Assembly (NCBI GenBank): GCA_001602415.1
Contig: CP012155.1
Coordinates: 2,412,223-2,476,222 of the forward strand
Direction: 5' to 3'
Length of the DNA stretch: 64,000 nt
From: Bacteroidetes bacterium UKL13-3
GTDB taxonomy: Bacteria > Bacteroidota > Bacteroidia > UKL13-3
Shown piece after piece: positions 44,067 to 54,261 of this stretch. The notes under the pieces are model-generated. The model did no database searches and was not told where the DNA came from. It saw only the letters and a list, made by a program, of their open reading frames with translations. Position 1 is the stretch's first letter. Every line of letters begins with the position of its first letter. Made by a program: the position numbers and the translations under genes.

Positions 44067-47000
44067 TTAATGCTTACTTACTTTTATCACCTTCACTGAG
44101 TCAGACATACTTATTTTAATGAAGTACAATCCTGAATTCAAGTATTCAACATCTGCAATATGAATTTCATTGAAGCCTTTAACTGAATTTATCTTTTGCG
44201 TATAGTGTACACGTCCATGAATATCCAACATACTTATTATAATTGGTTCCATAACTGATGTATTAAAGGAAACAGTATAATTGTCATTAAAAGGATTCGG
44301 ATAAACAGACTGATGGTTATCATCCTTTTCTGCAGTTACACTAACAATATCTGAATAGGTGGCATTTCCATCTCTATCCACTTGATGTAGTCGATAATAA
44401 AGAGTATTACTTCTTGTGTACATAAAGATATTTTCGTCCATATAACGATAGTCTATTGCTTTATTACTATTTCCTGATCCATTTATAAATCCTATCCACT
44501 CAAATTTATCTCCATCAACGGAACGCTCTATTTCAAATCCTTTATTGTTCAGTTCCGATGCGGTTGTCCATTTTAAAACAGCACTATTCCCCTCTTTTGT
44601 TGCATCAATACTAATCAGGTTTACCGGAAGCGGATTCACCTGATCTGTTCCTGTAAAAGTAGCAGGTAAAGTACTAGCTGCAAGCGCTGTAGTAGAAGAC
44701 AATAAACCAGCATTAGCTGAACTTCCGCTTATTAAATTCCATGATGAAACATACCGAGCCAAACGGGAAGCCGAAGCAGAACTAACACTTCCGAACATTG
44801 CCGTATCATATGCAAAGGCAACAGTATATGTATATCCGGAACCACCTGTTGGGGCAACGGTATAATAAGAGTTGTATTGCGTTCTAGATGGCAATAAACT
44901 CGGAGCATTAACTCCTGTATAATACTTCACATCTAATGAACTGGGAACCGTTCCAGATGCACCCCATGTTACCGATGCAATTGCGCGATTAGCAAAGGTA
45001 TAGGTTGTTGTTCCGTTTAAACTCGGAGAAACACTCTCAATGGCTGATGGAGGAATTATTGATGTATTAAATTCAACAGATCCTAAATCGACTGACCCCG
45101 TTGGGATAGAAACTGAACGAGCTGTTCCGTTAAAGTCATTTGTAACACTTGTAATTGGAAGCCCTTTCCCGTTTGCGTACCATGCAGTATTATTTGTTGT
45201 AACAATACTTAAATCTCCAATTGATTTATTGGTAAATAGAGAAGCTACAGGTACTGATGAGGTAACATCAATCCAATTTCCATTGGTACCTGAAGGATAC
45301 AAAGAATTAAGTGCTGCAATATTCAGAGGGTTAGCTGCAGGCATTTCGGCCACAGCATTTCCGTTGGTTGTTATCAATAAATTGTAATTACTTGTTGATG
45401 GCGAAATTCCACCGACTCCTTGAGCTCCCATTGCAAAATGATTTCCTGTCCCTCCGTTTCTTCCATTATAGAAAATATTATTCAATATGTTCTTTGTTGA
45501 TACTGTACCCATAACGAAAGCATACGTATTGTTGGCTCCGTTGGCTGCACCGCTTAACACAACAGTATTGTTATAGTAATTATTGGCCCCTACTGATGCT
45601 GATGCATCCATTATCCCAAACAATTGAGCCTCATTAGGAGAAGTGGTAGCTAAACTCACCTGATTGTTTCTAAACGTATGTCCTATAGTAGTGGTCATTA
45701 TTCCATAAACATAGTTTGAGCTAGTTCCCGTTCCTGTTCCCACACCATTAATATTATAAATACGATTGCGGTGCACTGTACATGTACCTCCACGAATATT
45801 CAAGCCTGCAGCAGTATTTGCACCTCCAGTAAATGTATTCATTAGGTTATAAATATTATTACCTTCAATATTTACTGGAACCGTTGCAAGAGCCGTAACA
45901 ACAATACCTGCCGGACTCATAGCATTATAGGTTGTGGCAGTTGCTGCCGCAGGTTGATTCAAGCTTTTTATATCACGTATGGTATTATTAATAATATTAA
46001 AGTTTGAGCCCGCCAATGACCCAATAGCTGTAATACCTATAGTTCTATTACTACTGCTTAGTGTTGCTCCTAAATCTGTAATATTTCCGATGGTATTATT
46101 CGAAACCGTAACATTTCCACCTACTAAAACGATTGCTCCTGTATTGGTTACAGAATAGCTATTTTGCTGAATAGTATCATAAGCCGCTGCTCCGCCACCA
46201 ATTGTATTCCCTGTAATATTTACCAAACCAGCGCTTACTCCAATTCCAATAAATACGGAGCCTGAAGCATTTGCTCCTACAACTGTATTCCAATTTGAAA
46301 TATTGTTATTCGTAACATTTGTTGCCACAGTTGAATTCACATTGAGATCAATGGCTCTTGCAGTTACACCTAAGGTTGAGAATGCTGGTGCGTATGCTGC
46401 CCCACTTCTATCGGCAGCCGATCCTCCAATATTATTGTTGCTTATGGTGTAACCTCCACTTGTAATGGAGTTAATAAAAATTGCTTGAGTTGGACCCGAT
46501 GTTAATGTTCCTGCTTTGTTAGCCCCTGCAGCTTGTTGGTAAAAGGAATTATTGGATATAGTCCAATTATCGTTATTAGCTGCAGTGATATTGATTCCTT
46601 GAAATGTATAATTTACAAACTCATTGAAAGCAACTATATTCTCAGAGTTAAAGGAACCATCCGAATAAAGTCCTGTATTTGGAATGGCTCCTGTAGCAGG
46701 ATTATTCAAGGTATCGCGAATAATATTATACATTACAACATTTGAATCGTTTCCAAAACCACCAGTTAAAGGTGCACTAAAATAAACCGCACCAACTGAG
46801 GTTGTTGTTCCTTCTATAAATGTATATAAAATACTATCGCGTCTTGCATCATTAAGCAATCGGATAGTTGATCCAGCAGCATTACGATTGCGCAAACGTA
46901 AATAGCGACCAGCTCCATTAAAACGGCCATCGATCTTTACTCTATCGGCTCCATTTAAAGTAATGATACCATTAGTTGTCGCAACACTTCCGCTAAGCAC

Positions 47001-50000
47001 TCTTTCTGTAGTTCCATCAGGTGCAATGGTTAACACATAGTTACCGGTGCCCGTTTCATTGAGTTGATTTAAAAAGATCGTTCCGGGCTCTTCTATATTG
47101 CTAATAATACTTAGTGTAGTATTTCCTGTTATTGATGAATTGTTAATGGCATCAAATGCTCCACCTGTTCCCGTTAAATTTGAATACGTACCACCAGTAC
47201 CCACTGTAATTAAACCACCTAATGCTGGCACAATTCTAAAGCTATAAACTGTTGGAGGGTCTGTGGCAATTGAGCCCGTATTGCTTGCTATCACACCTCC
47301 CGGCAACGATCCAAGATTATTGTTACTCGATGAATCTTGAGCTACTACATAATAATAAATACTATCATTTAATGCAAAACCGCCTACTGCTCCTGCTGAT
47401 AGGGTGAAGTTCCATACTCCATTTCCTACTGTTCCCGAAACTCTTGTTCCTTGAGCATTCACGTATGTAGGTGATGCAGCAAACTTTTTATAATAAACCG
47501 TTGGTGGAAATGCTGAAGCAGACACATTTGATCTATCAATCATTGTAACCGAAAACGTACGATCGGTTGTTGCACCATAATTCGTTAAAGGGGTAAACAA
47601 TATTTGAGGAGCAAAGACATCTGATGTAATAAAATTCCCAGCATCGGCTCCGATATCTATTGGTGTTAATCCTGATCTTGTTTGACCATCCATATCATCA
47701 ACTACAGAACTTAATAAAATTCCATTCCCTTCTACAGGTGACGGTAATGTAGCATTGATATGCATATCCAACGATGTATTGCTACCCGTTGGGTTTATGA
47801 ATTGCGGGTTTCCAAAACCACTGTTATTATCTACTCCGCATAATCCTGTCCAGTTATTGAATGCATTAGCAGTAGTGGTGTTAAATAAACCCAATGCCCC
47901 ACCTGTTCCATTATACCAATAAACATTTCGGTTACTTGCAAGATTTAAGGTTGTTGGAACAGCAATTGTATAATGTGTCCCACCAGTTGTTGCGTTAGAA
48001 CGTTCATTCACAAAAATATTATTTATCAGGGAGTCAACACCTGCTGTGGTAATTTGGAATGCAAAGGTATTAGCTAGGCCTACACCTATATTGGTACCTC
48101 CAACATATATCGAATTATGCAAAGCGGTAAATGTTCCAGCAAATTTATACAAACCGCACATTAATGGCGTTGTGGAAACTGATATACCTGCAGAATCCAC
48201 TCCCAATTGAACAACATTGTTTACATAACGCGCATTCCCTCCTTGGTGGTTGATACCAAAAACCGAAGCTGCTGTTCCTGAACAAAGTATATTCAATCCA
48301 TGTACATAGTTTTTTTGTACAAGAGAAGTTGCCAACATACTATTTGTGATGATACCGATTACCGATACTGAAGCCGCTGTTGTATTGGTTTGAGTTAAAC
48401 CATAGATATTATTTCCAGAAATGTAGTTTCCTGCAGTAGCCGATACTGCGCGAATACCAATCAAAGCTGCACTTCCTGAATTATTTGTTTGAAAAGCGCT
48501 ATTAATGGTGTGATTGGATATGGTATTTCCTATAATAGAATCAATACCATTTCCTCCTAAATCAATTGCATGAACCCAATTCGCAGGGGTAACTGAGGTT
48601 CCAACTGCATTATTTCGGAAATTCTGAATGTTGTTGTAACGAACGTTAAGGTTACTGGCAGCACTGGAGAAAACGCCATTGATCTGCTGACCAGTTGTTG
48701 ATGTTGAAGCAGAGGACGTAATCATATTGTCTGCCAAACCATTTCCAATTGTATTACTATCTATATTATAAGTTACAGTATTGCCCGAAGTGGTTATGTT
48801 AATTCCGAATAAATTGGAACTCACACTTGCTGAACTTCCGGCAACTGTAATACCTCCCATATTATTGTTTTTAATATTAATGGTTCCGGCTGTGGTTCCA
48901 GTCGCTCCTATCATAACAACCATATTGTTTGAAATACCACTATTAATTACAATAGAGTTTAAAGAAGACATGCTGCCGAATGTATTGTTGGTTACATTGG
49001 TTAGTCCTCCCACCAACCAAGTAGCGCCAAATACCCCCGGTATCGCACCGTATGCAGTAGTTGCACTTGTTAGGTTTATATTGGCAAACGTATTACCGCT
49101 AAACGATGATGGTGTAATTGCACCAACATTTAAATACGCCCCTGTTATGCGATATCCAACGGTGCTGGTAGCTGTCCATGCTGTCCCTCCGCAAAGAGGA
49201 GCAGAACCTCCAATATAGTTGTTGAGAATTTTATGATTATTTGCTGATGTATTGTTACAGTTCCAAACATAATGTTGAATGGCTGCAGTAGCCGTGCGCG
49301 TTGCAGTTTGGTAAATACTATTTCCGCTCATAATCCAATCTGTGTTCCCTCCCGAAATTTTGAACGCGTTAGATTCAGTAGTTGCATTAAAAAAGTTGTA
49401 GATATTGCAATTTGAAATGGTAACATTACTATTATTAATATTAGTGTTAGTAGTTGATCCTAATGCATAAAAAGCGCTTGCAGGAGTACCTGTTAATCCA
49501 TCTCCAATATTGCAGCTATCAATTACAATATTATCATTCCCATTTACGATTCCCGTTCCAAAAAATATTACGCCACCTGCAGCAGCTGTGTTTACACCTT
49601 TGATAGAGTCATTGCTTAACCTGATATTATTCGCATCATTAATAAAGCGCACTGCAACTCCTGCAGTATTTGTGTTTTCAATGGTTAAGTTTTTAACACC
49701 GCCATTTCCATTTTGCATACCCGAAACGGTTATGTTGGCAACTCCATTAAAATCAAAAATAGCTGTTGCATTTGAACCGTTAATACTTGTTGTGTTGGAG
49801 GCAGCAGGTAAAATGGTAACTGTATTCGTTGCACTTGAATTATTATGAGCATTAAAGGTAATTGGAAATATTTCACCAGATGCTGCTGTATAAGAAGGAT
49901 CTGTTAAGATAAAACGTACTGGAGCTGAAACACCCAAATTATTCAAGTCACTAACGATGGAAGTAAGGGTAGGATAAGGATTACCTATACCCACATTATA

Positions 50001-52946
50001 ATCACCTGATAAAGGTGCTTTGATGATACGATTTCCCAAGGGATCCCCATTGATAGGAGCATAATTAACCCCAGATAAACGAACACTATCTAAAATTGCA
50101 TCAATGGTATTATTTACTAACGCTGTAGATCGAACATTGTATGTTAGCCAAAAATAGTTAACGCCAGCCGACAAAGTCTGGGAGCCTGTAACATTGAAAG
50201 TTGAACTAGGCGAAACCAAAAAAGTACCGTATTGAACTGAAGTAGATAAGGTGGGATTGCTTCCAGTGAAAAACACCCTCACTGTATCAATATCAGATAC
50301 GCTGGTAGTTGATAAGCTTAGTTTTAACGATTGAAGTACTATTGGAAGAGCCGAATTACTTGTGTGCATTCGGATGCGAATAACAGCTTGGTTTCTTGCT
50401 CCTAGGGGAACATTTCCTGTTACTTGATCTGTATTGCTTGAATCCAACACCATTCCAATCGGAACCATATCTGCTTCATCGGCACCTATATCCGGAAGTG
50501 AACCTCCTCCATTTACAGAGCCAGCAGGACCTGGGCGAACTTGTCCATCAATATCAGTTGTTATCGTGCCAATAGGTGTGGCTCCCGATTCGATAAGCGT
50601 AACGGCTGTACCCATATTCAAATGTAAATCGCTTGCGCTGTTTACATAATTAACCGTAACTCCAGAAGGGCTATTATTGTCGCTTAAAGAAGTTGCGCGC
50701 CAAGCTGCAATAGTTCTATCGGTAGTCCACCAGCCTACATTCGCTGCGGCTGCATTTAGCACATTATAGTTTGAGGCATTTGCACCCCAGCCAGTTGCAG
50801 TTGGCGTAGTCGCACCATAGTTATTGGCTATCGCATAATGTTTTCCTGTAGTTCCGCTTCTATCATTGGTAAAAATATTATTGTACAATACGGTCGCTGC
50901 GGTTCTTGCAGTTACTGAGAAATCTCCTCTGTAATAGCCAAAGCTGGGTTGTTCCAATGTTGGGGTTCCCGAAAGTGTTCCTGTTATATTAATGGTATTA
51001 AATAATACTGAATCAATCGGGTCGGGAGTTGAACCATGCTGCGCCCAAATTCCGATAAATGCGGTATTGGTTGTTTGGCCAGTACCCAGTGAAATCATAT
51101 TGTTGTATATCTTTATCGAGGTAGTTCCTGCACGGATGGCTATACCAGCTGCCACAGCAGGAAGGGTTGCTGAAACAGATGTTCCTGCGTTTTGAATATT
51201 GTTGATAGTATTGTTAAAAATTTGAGCATTCTTAGCACTAGCGATACCTATACCCAACGCACAAATATTTGTTGAAGCTGTATTAATAAGAAATAGATTA
51301 TTAATTGTGTTATTTGAAATGGTGTCATTAACTCCTACTCCAATATGAATACCATTTAATGCTGCTACACCACTTGCAATTGTAATGAGCACTCCGTTGC
51401 TTGTAATATTGGTAATGGTATTAAACTTTATAATATATGTGGATGTACCTACAGTACTTGCCGCAGTTTGTATACCCCTTGCCCAGCCACCTCCTGATCC
51501 TAATGATGAAAGATTTTGTATGGTATTATTGTTTATGGTGGTGGTTCCTGTACTAATCCCCGATGCATTCACTCCACTCATTTGGGTAACACCAGTGGTG
51601 GTTCCTAAAGTTCCTGCTCTCATATTATTAGCAGTGCTGTTACCAATGGTATTGCCTGTAATCGTTAAAGAGCTATGAGCACCAGGTGTTGTGATGCTAC
51701 TCATATAAGCACCTAGTAAAGCGTTTGCATTTGTAAAGGCTCCAAAGGTATTGTTTTGAATTGCTACTATTCCTGTAGAAGATGAATTAATACCAACTAA
51801 TAATCCTATTGAGCCTGCAGTAACCACAATCGAATCTGTTCCCGAAGTTGCGCCAAATGTATTACCAATTACGTTAACATTGGCAGCACCTGCAGCTATA
51901 TTCACTCCACAAAATACTCCTGCAGTAACACTGGTTGTAGCAGTAGTTGTAAAATTAAATGCATTTATTCTGTTATTCTGAATCGAAGTGGTTTGTGTAT
52001 TGGAAACGGTAACATTTATGGCAACATAGGTAATAGCAACCGCTGCCGTCATAACAGTCATACCTGTTGCCGATGAGCTATTATAACCAATAGTATTACC
52101 GGAAATGTTGTGTCCGTAACCCGTTGCAGCACTAATTCCTCTGTGTGTAGTACCTGTTGTATATGTTCTGCTGGCAGATTGATACAGCTTATTATTACTA
52201 ATAGTCCAATTAATGGATCCTGCACTCAACGTGATTCCACTTGTACTTAACCCTGCATTAAAATAATTGGCAATTTGGTTGTTGGTAATGGTTACATTAG
52301 AATTCTCTATTCCTGCTGTTGCTGTTCCACTTGAGAATATAGCATTTGTTGGCGAGTTGGAACCAGATGCATCAATCAAACAATTACTAATAACGTTATT
52401 ATCATTTCCTGTTGTGGTTCCCGTTGAGAAGATAATTGTCCCAAGAGTTGAACTTGTAGTCGAACCTAAAATACTACAGTTGGTAACCGTATCACCAACA
52501 GCATCATTTATATACCGAATGGTACATGCATTTGAAATGTTAGAAGTACTGACATTATTCAATGTTAATGCATTACCTCCCGAATTTAATCCATTAATAA
52601 AAACATTATCAGCCCCATTCAAATCAATTAAAGGACCGGCAATACTTCCACTAATCGAAACCGGTGAACCTGCTGTTGGCTGAATATCAATACGTGTGTA
52701 ACTTGCTGCTCCAGATCCACTGGCATTAAGCACTGCAGAAGCACTTTCAGTAGTTGAAGCTGTAACAGATATTCCTATAATTCCCGTATGAGTTCCAGCG
52801 TTAATAGCATCAAATGCATCCTTAAGAGTTGTATAGGACAGGCTAGTCGTTCCTCCTGTTGCTGTTAACGAAATTTGTGCAACAAGTTGCCGTGTATTCA
52901 AAACAATGGCAAGAAGCAGAGTAAAGTAAAGGTATTTTCTTTTCAT
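44067..52946 (-). CDS. Second giant T9SS surface protein with three beta-helix-like repeats
   Basis: The 2959-residue protein has a signal peptide (ending RQLVAQ). Three long units follow, starting near residue 25, 990 and 1960 (for example TLKDAFDAINAGTHTG, YPTLTSIVSDLNNLGVS, AFDAINNSSITGNTTL). Each is filled with Asn/Ser/Thr/Gly-rich beta-helix turns (ITNNQIANYFNAG, ISNNTINNLFLIN), and the first two close with DIDGQVRPG...DIGADE- or MDGQTRSG...DIGADA-type motifs. Near the end is a module with LKWTTASELNNKGFEIERS, common before sorting domains, then a type A T9SS sorting domain (QSVYPNPFNDNYTVSFN, GLYFIKISMSDSVK). It is likely a surface adhesin or fibre-like protein. The sequence is not a recent copy of the other giant protein, though the design is the same. 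Confidence 0.9.
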   Translation of the reverse strand: MKRKYLYFTLLLAIVLNTRQLVAQISLTATGGTTSLSYTTLKDAFDAINAGTHTGIIGISVTASTTESASAVLNASGSGAASYTRIDIQPTAGSPVSISGSIAGPLIDLNGADNVFINGLNSGGNALTLNNVSTSNISNACTIRYINDAVGDTVTNCSILGSTTSSTLGTIIFSTGTTTGNDNNVISNCLIDASGSNSPTNAIFSSGTATAGIENSNVTITNNQIANYFNAGLSTSGITLSAGSINWTISNNKLYQSASRTYTTGTTHRGISAATGYGHNISGNTIGYNSSSATGMTVMTAAVAITYVAINVTVSNTQTTSIQNNRINAFNFTTTATTSVTAGVFCGVNIAAGAANVNVIGNTFGATSGTDSIVVTAGSIGLLVGINSSSTGIVAIQNNTFGAFTNANALLGAYMSSITTPGAHSSLTITGNTIGNSTANNMRAGTLGTTTGVTQMSGVNASGISTGTTTINNNTIQNLSSLGSGGGWARGIQTAASTVGTSTYIIKFNTITNITSNGVLITIASGVAALNGIHIGVGVNDTISNNTINNLFLINTASTNICALGIGIASAKNAQIFNNTINNIQNAGTSVSATLPAVAAGIAIRAGTTSIKIYNNMISLGTGQTTNTAFIGIWAQHGSTPDPIDSVLFNTINITGTLSGTPTLEQPSFGYYRGDFSVTARTAATVLYNNIFTNDRSGTTGKHYAIANNYGATTPTATGWGANASNYNVLNAAAANVGWWTTDRTIAAWRATSLSDNNSPSGVTVNYVNSASDLHLNMGTAVTLIESGATPIGTITTDIDGQVRPGPAGSVNGGGSLPDIGADEADMVPIGMVLDSSNTDQVTGNVPLGARNQAVIRIRMHTSNSALPIVLQSLKLSLSTTSVSDIDTVRVFFTGSNPTLSTSVQYGTFLVSPSSTFNVTGSQTLSAGVNYFWLTYNVRSTALVNNTIDAILDSVRLSGVNYAPINGDPLGNRIIKAPLSGDYNVGIGNPYPTLTSIVSDLNNLGVSAPVRFILTDPSYTAASGEIFPITFNAHNNSSATNTVTILPAASNTTSINGSNATAIFDFNGVANITVSGMQNGNGGVKNLTIENTNTAGVAVRFINDANNIRLSNDSIKGVNTAAAGGVIFFGTGIVNGNDNIVIDSCNIGDGLTGTPASAFYALGSTTNTNINNSNVTISNCNIYNFFNATTESNAFKISGGNTDWIMSGNSIYQTATRTATAAIQHYVWNCNNTSANNHKILNNYIGGSAPLCGGTAWTATSTVGYRITGAYLNVGAITPSSFSGNTFANINLTSATTAYGAIPGVFGATWLVGGLTNVTNNTFGSMSSLNSIVINSGISNNMVVMIGATGTTAGTINIKNNNMGGITVAGSSASVSSNLFGINITTSGNTVTYNIDSNTIGNGLADNMITSSASTSTTGQQINGVFSSAASNLNVRYNNIQNFRNNAVGTSVTPANWVHAIDLGGNGIDSIIGNTISNHTINSAFQTNNSGSAALIGIRAVSATAGNYISGNNIYGLTQTNTTAASVSVIGIITNSMLATSLVQKNYVHGLNILCSGTAASVFGINHQGGNARYVNNVVQLGVDSAGISVSTTPLMCGLYKFAGTFTALHNSIYVGGTNIGVGLANTFAFQITTAGVDSLINNIFVNERSNATTGGTHYTIAVPTTLNLASNRNVYWYNGTGGALGLFNTTTANAFNNWTGLCGVDNNSGFGNPQFINPTGSNTSLDMHINATLPSPVEGNGILLSSVVDDMDGQTRSGLTPIDIGADAGNFITSDVFAPQILFTPLTNYGATTDRTFSVTMIDRSNVSASAFPPTVYYKKFAASPTYVNAQGTRVSGTVGNGVWNFTLSAGAVGGFALNDSIYYYVVAQDSSSNNNLGSLPGGVIASNTGSIATDPPTVYSFRIVPALGGLITVGTGGTYSNLTGTGGAFDAINNSSITGNTTLSIISNIEEPGTIFLNQLNETGTGNYVLTIAPDGTTERVLSGSVATTNGIITLNGADRVKIDGRFNGAGRYLRLRNRNAAGSTIRLLNDARRDSILYTFIEGTTTSVGAVYFSAPLTGGFGNDSNVVMYNIIRDTLNNPATGAIPNTGLYSDGSFNSENIVAFNEFVNYTFQGINITAANNDNWTISNNSFYQQAAGANKAGTLTSGPTQAIFINSITSGGYTISNNNIGGSAADRSGAAYAPAFSTLGVTARAIDLNVNSTVATNVTNNNISNWNTVVGANASGSVFIGIGVSAGLVNITGNTIGGGAAAYDTIQQNSYSVTNTGAIVLVGGNVTVSNNTIGNITDLGATLSSSNRTIGITAIGSLAGSNFNIINNTIRDIKSLNQPAAATATTYNAMSPAGIVVTALATVPVNIEGNNIYNLMNTFTGGANTAAGLNIRGGTCTVHRNRIYNINGVGTGTGTSSNYVYGIMTTTIGHTFRNNQVSLATTSPNEAQLFGIMDASASVGANNYYNNTVVLSGAANGANNTYAFVMGTVSTKNILNNIFYNGRNGGTGNHFAMGAQGVGGISPSTSNYNLLITTNGNAVAEMPAANPLNIAALNSLYPSGTNGNWIDVTSSVPVASLFTNKSIGDLSIVTTNNTAWYANGKGLPITSVTNDFNGTARSVSIPTGSVDLGSVEFNTSIIPPSAIESVSPSLNGTTTYTFANRAIASVTWGASGTVPSSLDVKYYTGVNAPSLLPSRTQYNSYYTVAPTGGSGYTYTVAFAYDTAMFGSVSSASASRLARYVSSWNLISGSSANAGLLSSTTALAASTLPATFTGTDQVNPLPVNLISIDATKEGNSAVLKWTTASELNNKGFEIERSVDGDKFEWIGFINGSGNSNKAIDYRYMDENIFMYTRSNTLYYRLHQVDRDGNATYSDIVSVTAEKDDNHQSVYPNPFNDNYTVSFNTSVMEPIIISMLDIHGRVHYTQKINSVKGFNEIHIADVEYLNSGLYFIKISMSDSVKVIKVSKH

Positions 52947-53195
52947 TTTGACTTAATTTAATCGTATTACAATTATATTTAATATATCAACAAATACACG
53001 TAGTTATAATTCTACCTTAACGAGGTAACACAACATAACCATCTTACACTCTCATTAGAACTGAAACTTTGAGTACGTTACCAATTAACCAAATTATTCC
53101 CTTTCAAAACATTTCTTGCTATCTTCAGGTAGTTTAAAGACTCGAAATACTATGCACGTTATTTGTCAAATTTCCTTTCTTTGCATTGTAATACT

Positions 53196-54167
53196 GTGAG
53201 TAGCATCGACCATATTAAAGAGCCAATTGCTACCGAACTTGATTTATTTGAAATTAAGTTTCGGGAAGCTATGAAAAGCAATGTTGCTTTGTTGGATACG
53301 ATTATGACCTATATCGTGAAACGAAAAGGCAAGCAAATCCGTCCAATGTTTGTGTTTATGTCCGCTAACTTATTCTCTGGCATTAACGAATCAACATACA
53401 GAGCCGCTTCATTGGTTGAATTGCTTCACACAGCAACCTTGGTGCATGATGATGTGGTTGATGATAGTGATGAACGAAGAGGCTTTTTTAGCATCAATGC
53501 GTTATGGAAAAATAAAATTGCTGTATTGGTAGGAGACTATTTGCTGAGTAAAGGACTCTTGCTTTCTGTTAAGAATAAAGATTATCATTTACTCGAAATT
53601 GTGAGCACCGCAGTTGAAGCAATGAGTGAAGGTGAGTTATTACAAATTGAAAAAACGCGTAACCTAAACCTAAGTGAGGATGTATACTTTGATATTATCC
53701 GCAAAAAAACTGCATCCTTAATTGCCAGTTGTTGTGCTATTGGCGCTGCCAGTGCAGGAGCATCAGAGGAAGATGTTAAGAAGATGCATTTGTTTGGAGA
53801 AAAAATTGGTATCGCCTTTCAAATAAAGGATGACTTATTAGATTACGGAGATGATGATATTGGAAAGCCAACGGGAATTGATTTGAAAGAAAAAAAACTG
53901 ACACTTCCAATTATCTATACCATTAACAATTCAGATAAAAGCACGCGGAACTACATTATCAATTCAATTAAAAAACACAATACTGACAAAAAAAGAATTA
54001 AATACGTTATTGACTATGTTAACGAACATGATGGAATTGCATACACCCGAAAAGTCATGCTCCAATATCAAACGGAAGCCCTCAGCATTATTGATTCTAT
54101 TTCGGATAAGGATGCTGCTCAAAACCTTAAGAAACTGGTGCGATTTGTAATTGAACGTAATAAATAA
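53196..54167 (+). CDS. All-trans polyprenyl diphosphate synthase
   Basis: This is a 323-residue trans-isoprenyl synthase. The first aspartate-rich motif is LVHDDVVDDSDERRG (DDxxD) and the second is FQIKDDLLDYGDD. KGKQIRPMF precedes them and DLKEKKLTLPIIY follows. The enzyme extends farnesyl diphosphate with isopentenyl diphosphate, making the side chain of menaquinone (octaprenyl or heptaprenyl type; chain length cannot be told). The frame is open to a TTG at 53163, but the GTG at 53196 gives the usual start (SSIDHIKEPIATEL) and is preferred. It is a single gene, with a GC-poor 94-base gap before the convergent OmpA gene. Confidence 0.92.
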   Translation: MSSIDHIKEPIATELDLFEIKFREAMKSNVALLDTIMTYIVKRKGKQIRPMFVFMSANLFSGINESTYRAASLVELLHTATLVHDDVVDDSDERRGFFSINALWKNKIAVLVGDYLLSKGLLLSVKNKDYHLLEIVSTAVEAMSEGELLQIEKTRNLNLSEDVYFDIIRKKTASLIASCCAIGAASAGASEEDVKKMHLFGEKIGIAFQIKDDLLDYGDDDIGKPTGIDLKEKKLTLPIIYTINNSDKSTRNYIINSIKKHNTDKKRIKYVIDYVNEHDGIAYTRKVMLQYQTEALSIIDSISDKDAAQNLKKLVRFVIERNK

Positions 54168-54261
54168 TACCAATTATAATTTTCAAATAGCACGAAACAT
54201 TAGTCCGATGTTGATGGAATAACTGATTAGATTATTAGAGAAATGCTTGAGGTTTTATTCG

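Noticed and set aside
48781-49218. 145-codon plus-strand open frame rich in Val, Leu, Pro within the second giant gene
   Set aside because: Hydrophobic antisense frames arise from Asn/Thr/Gly-rich repeats on the other strand; several similar ones occur in both giant genes and none has a start context.
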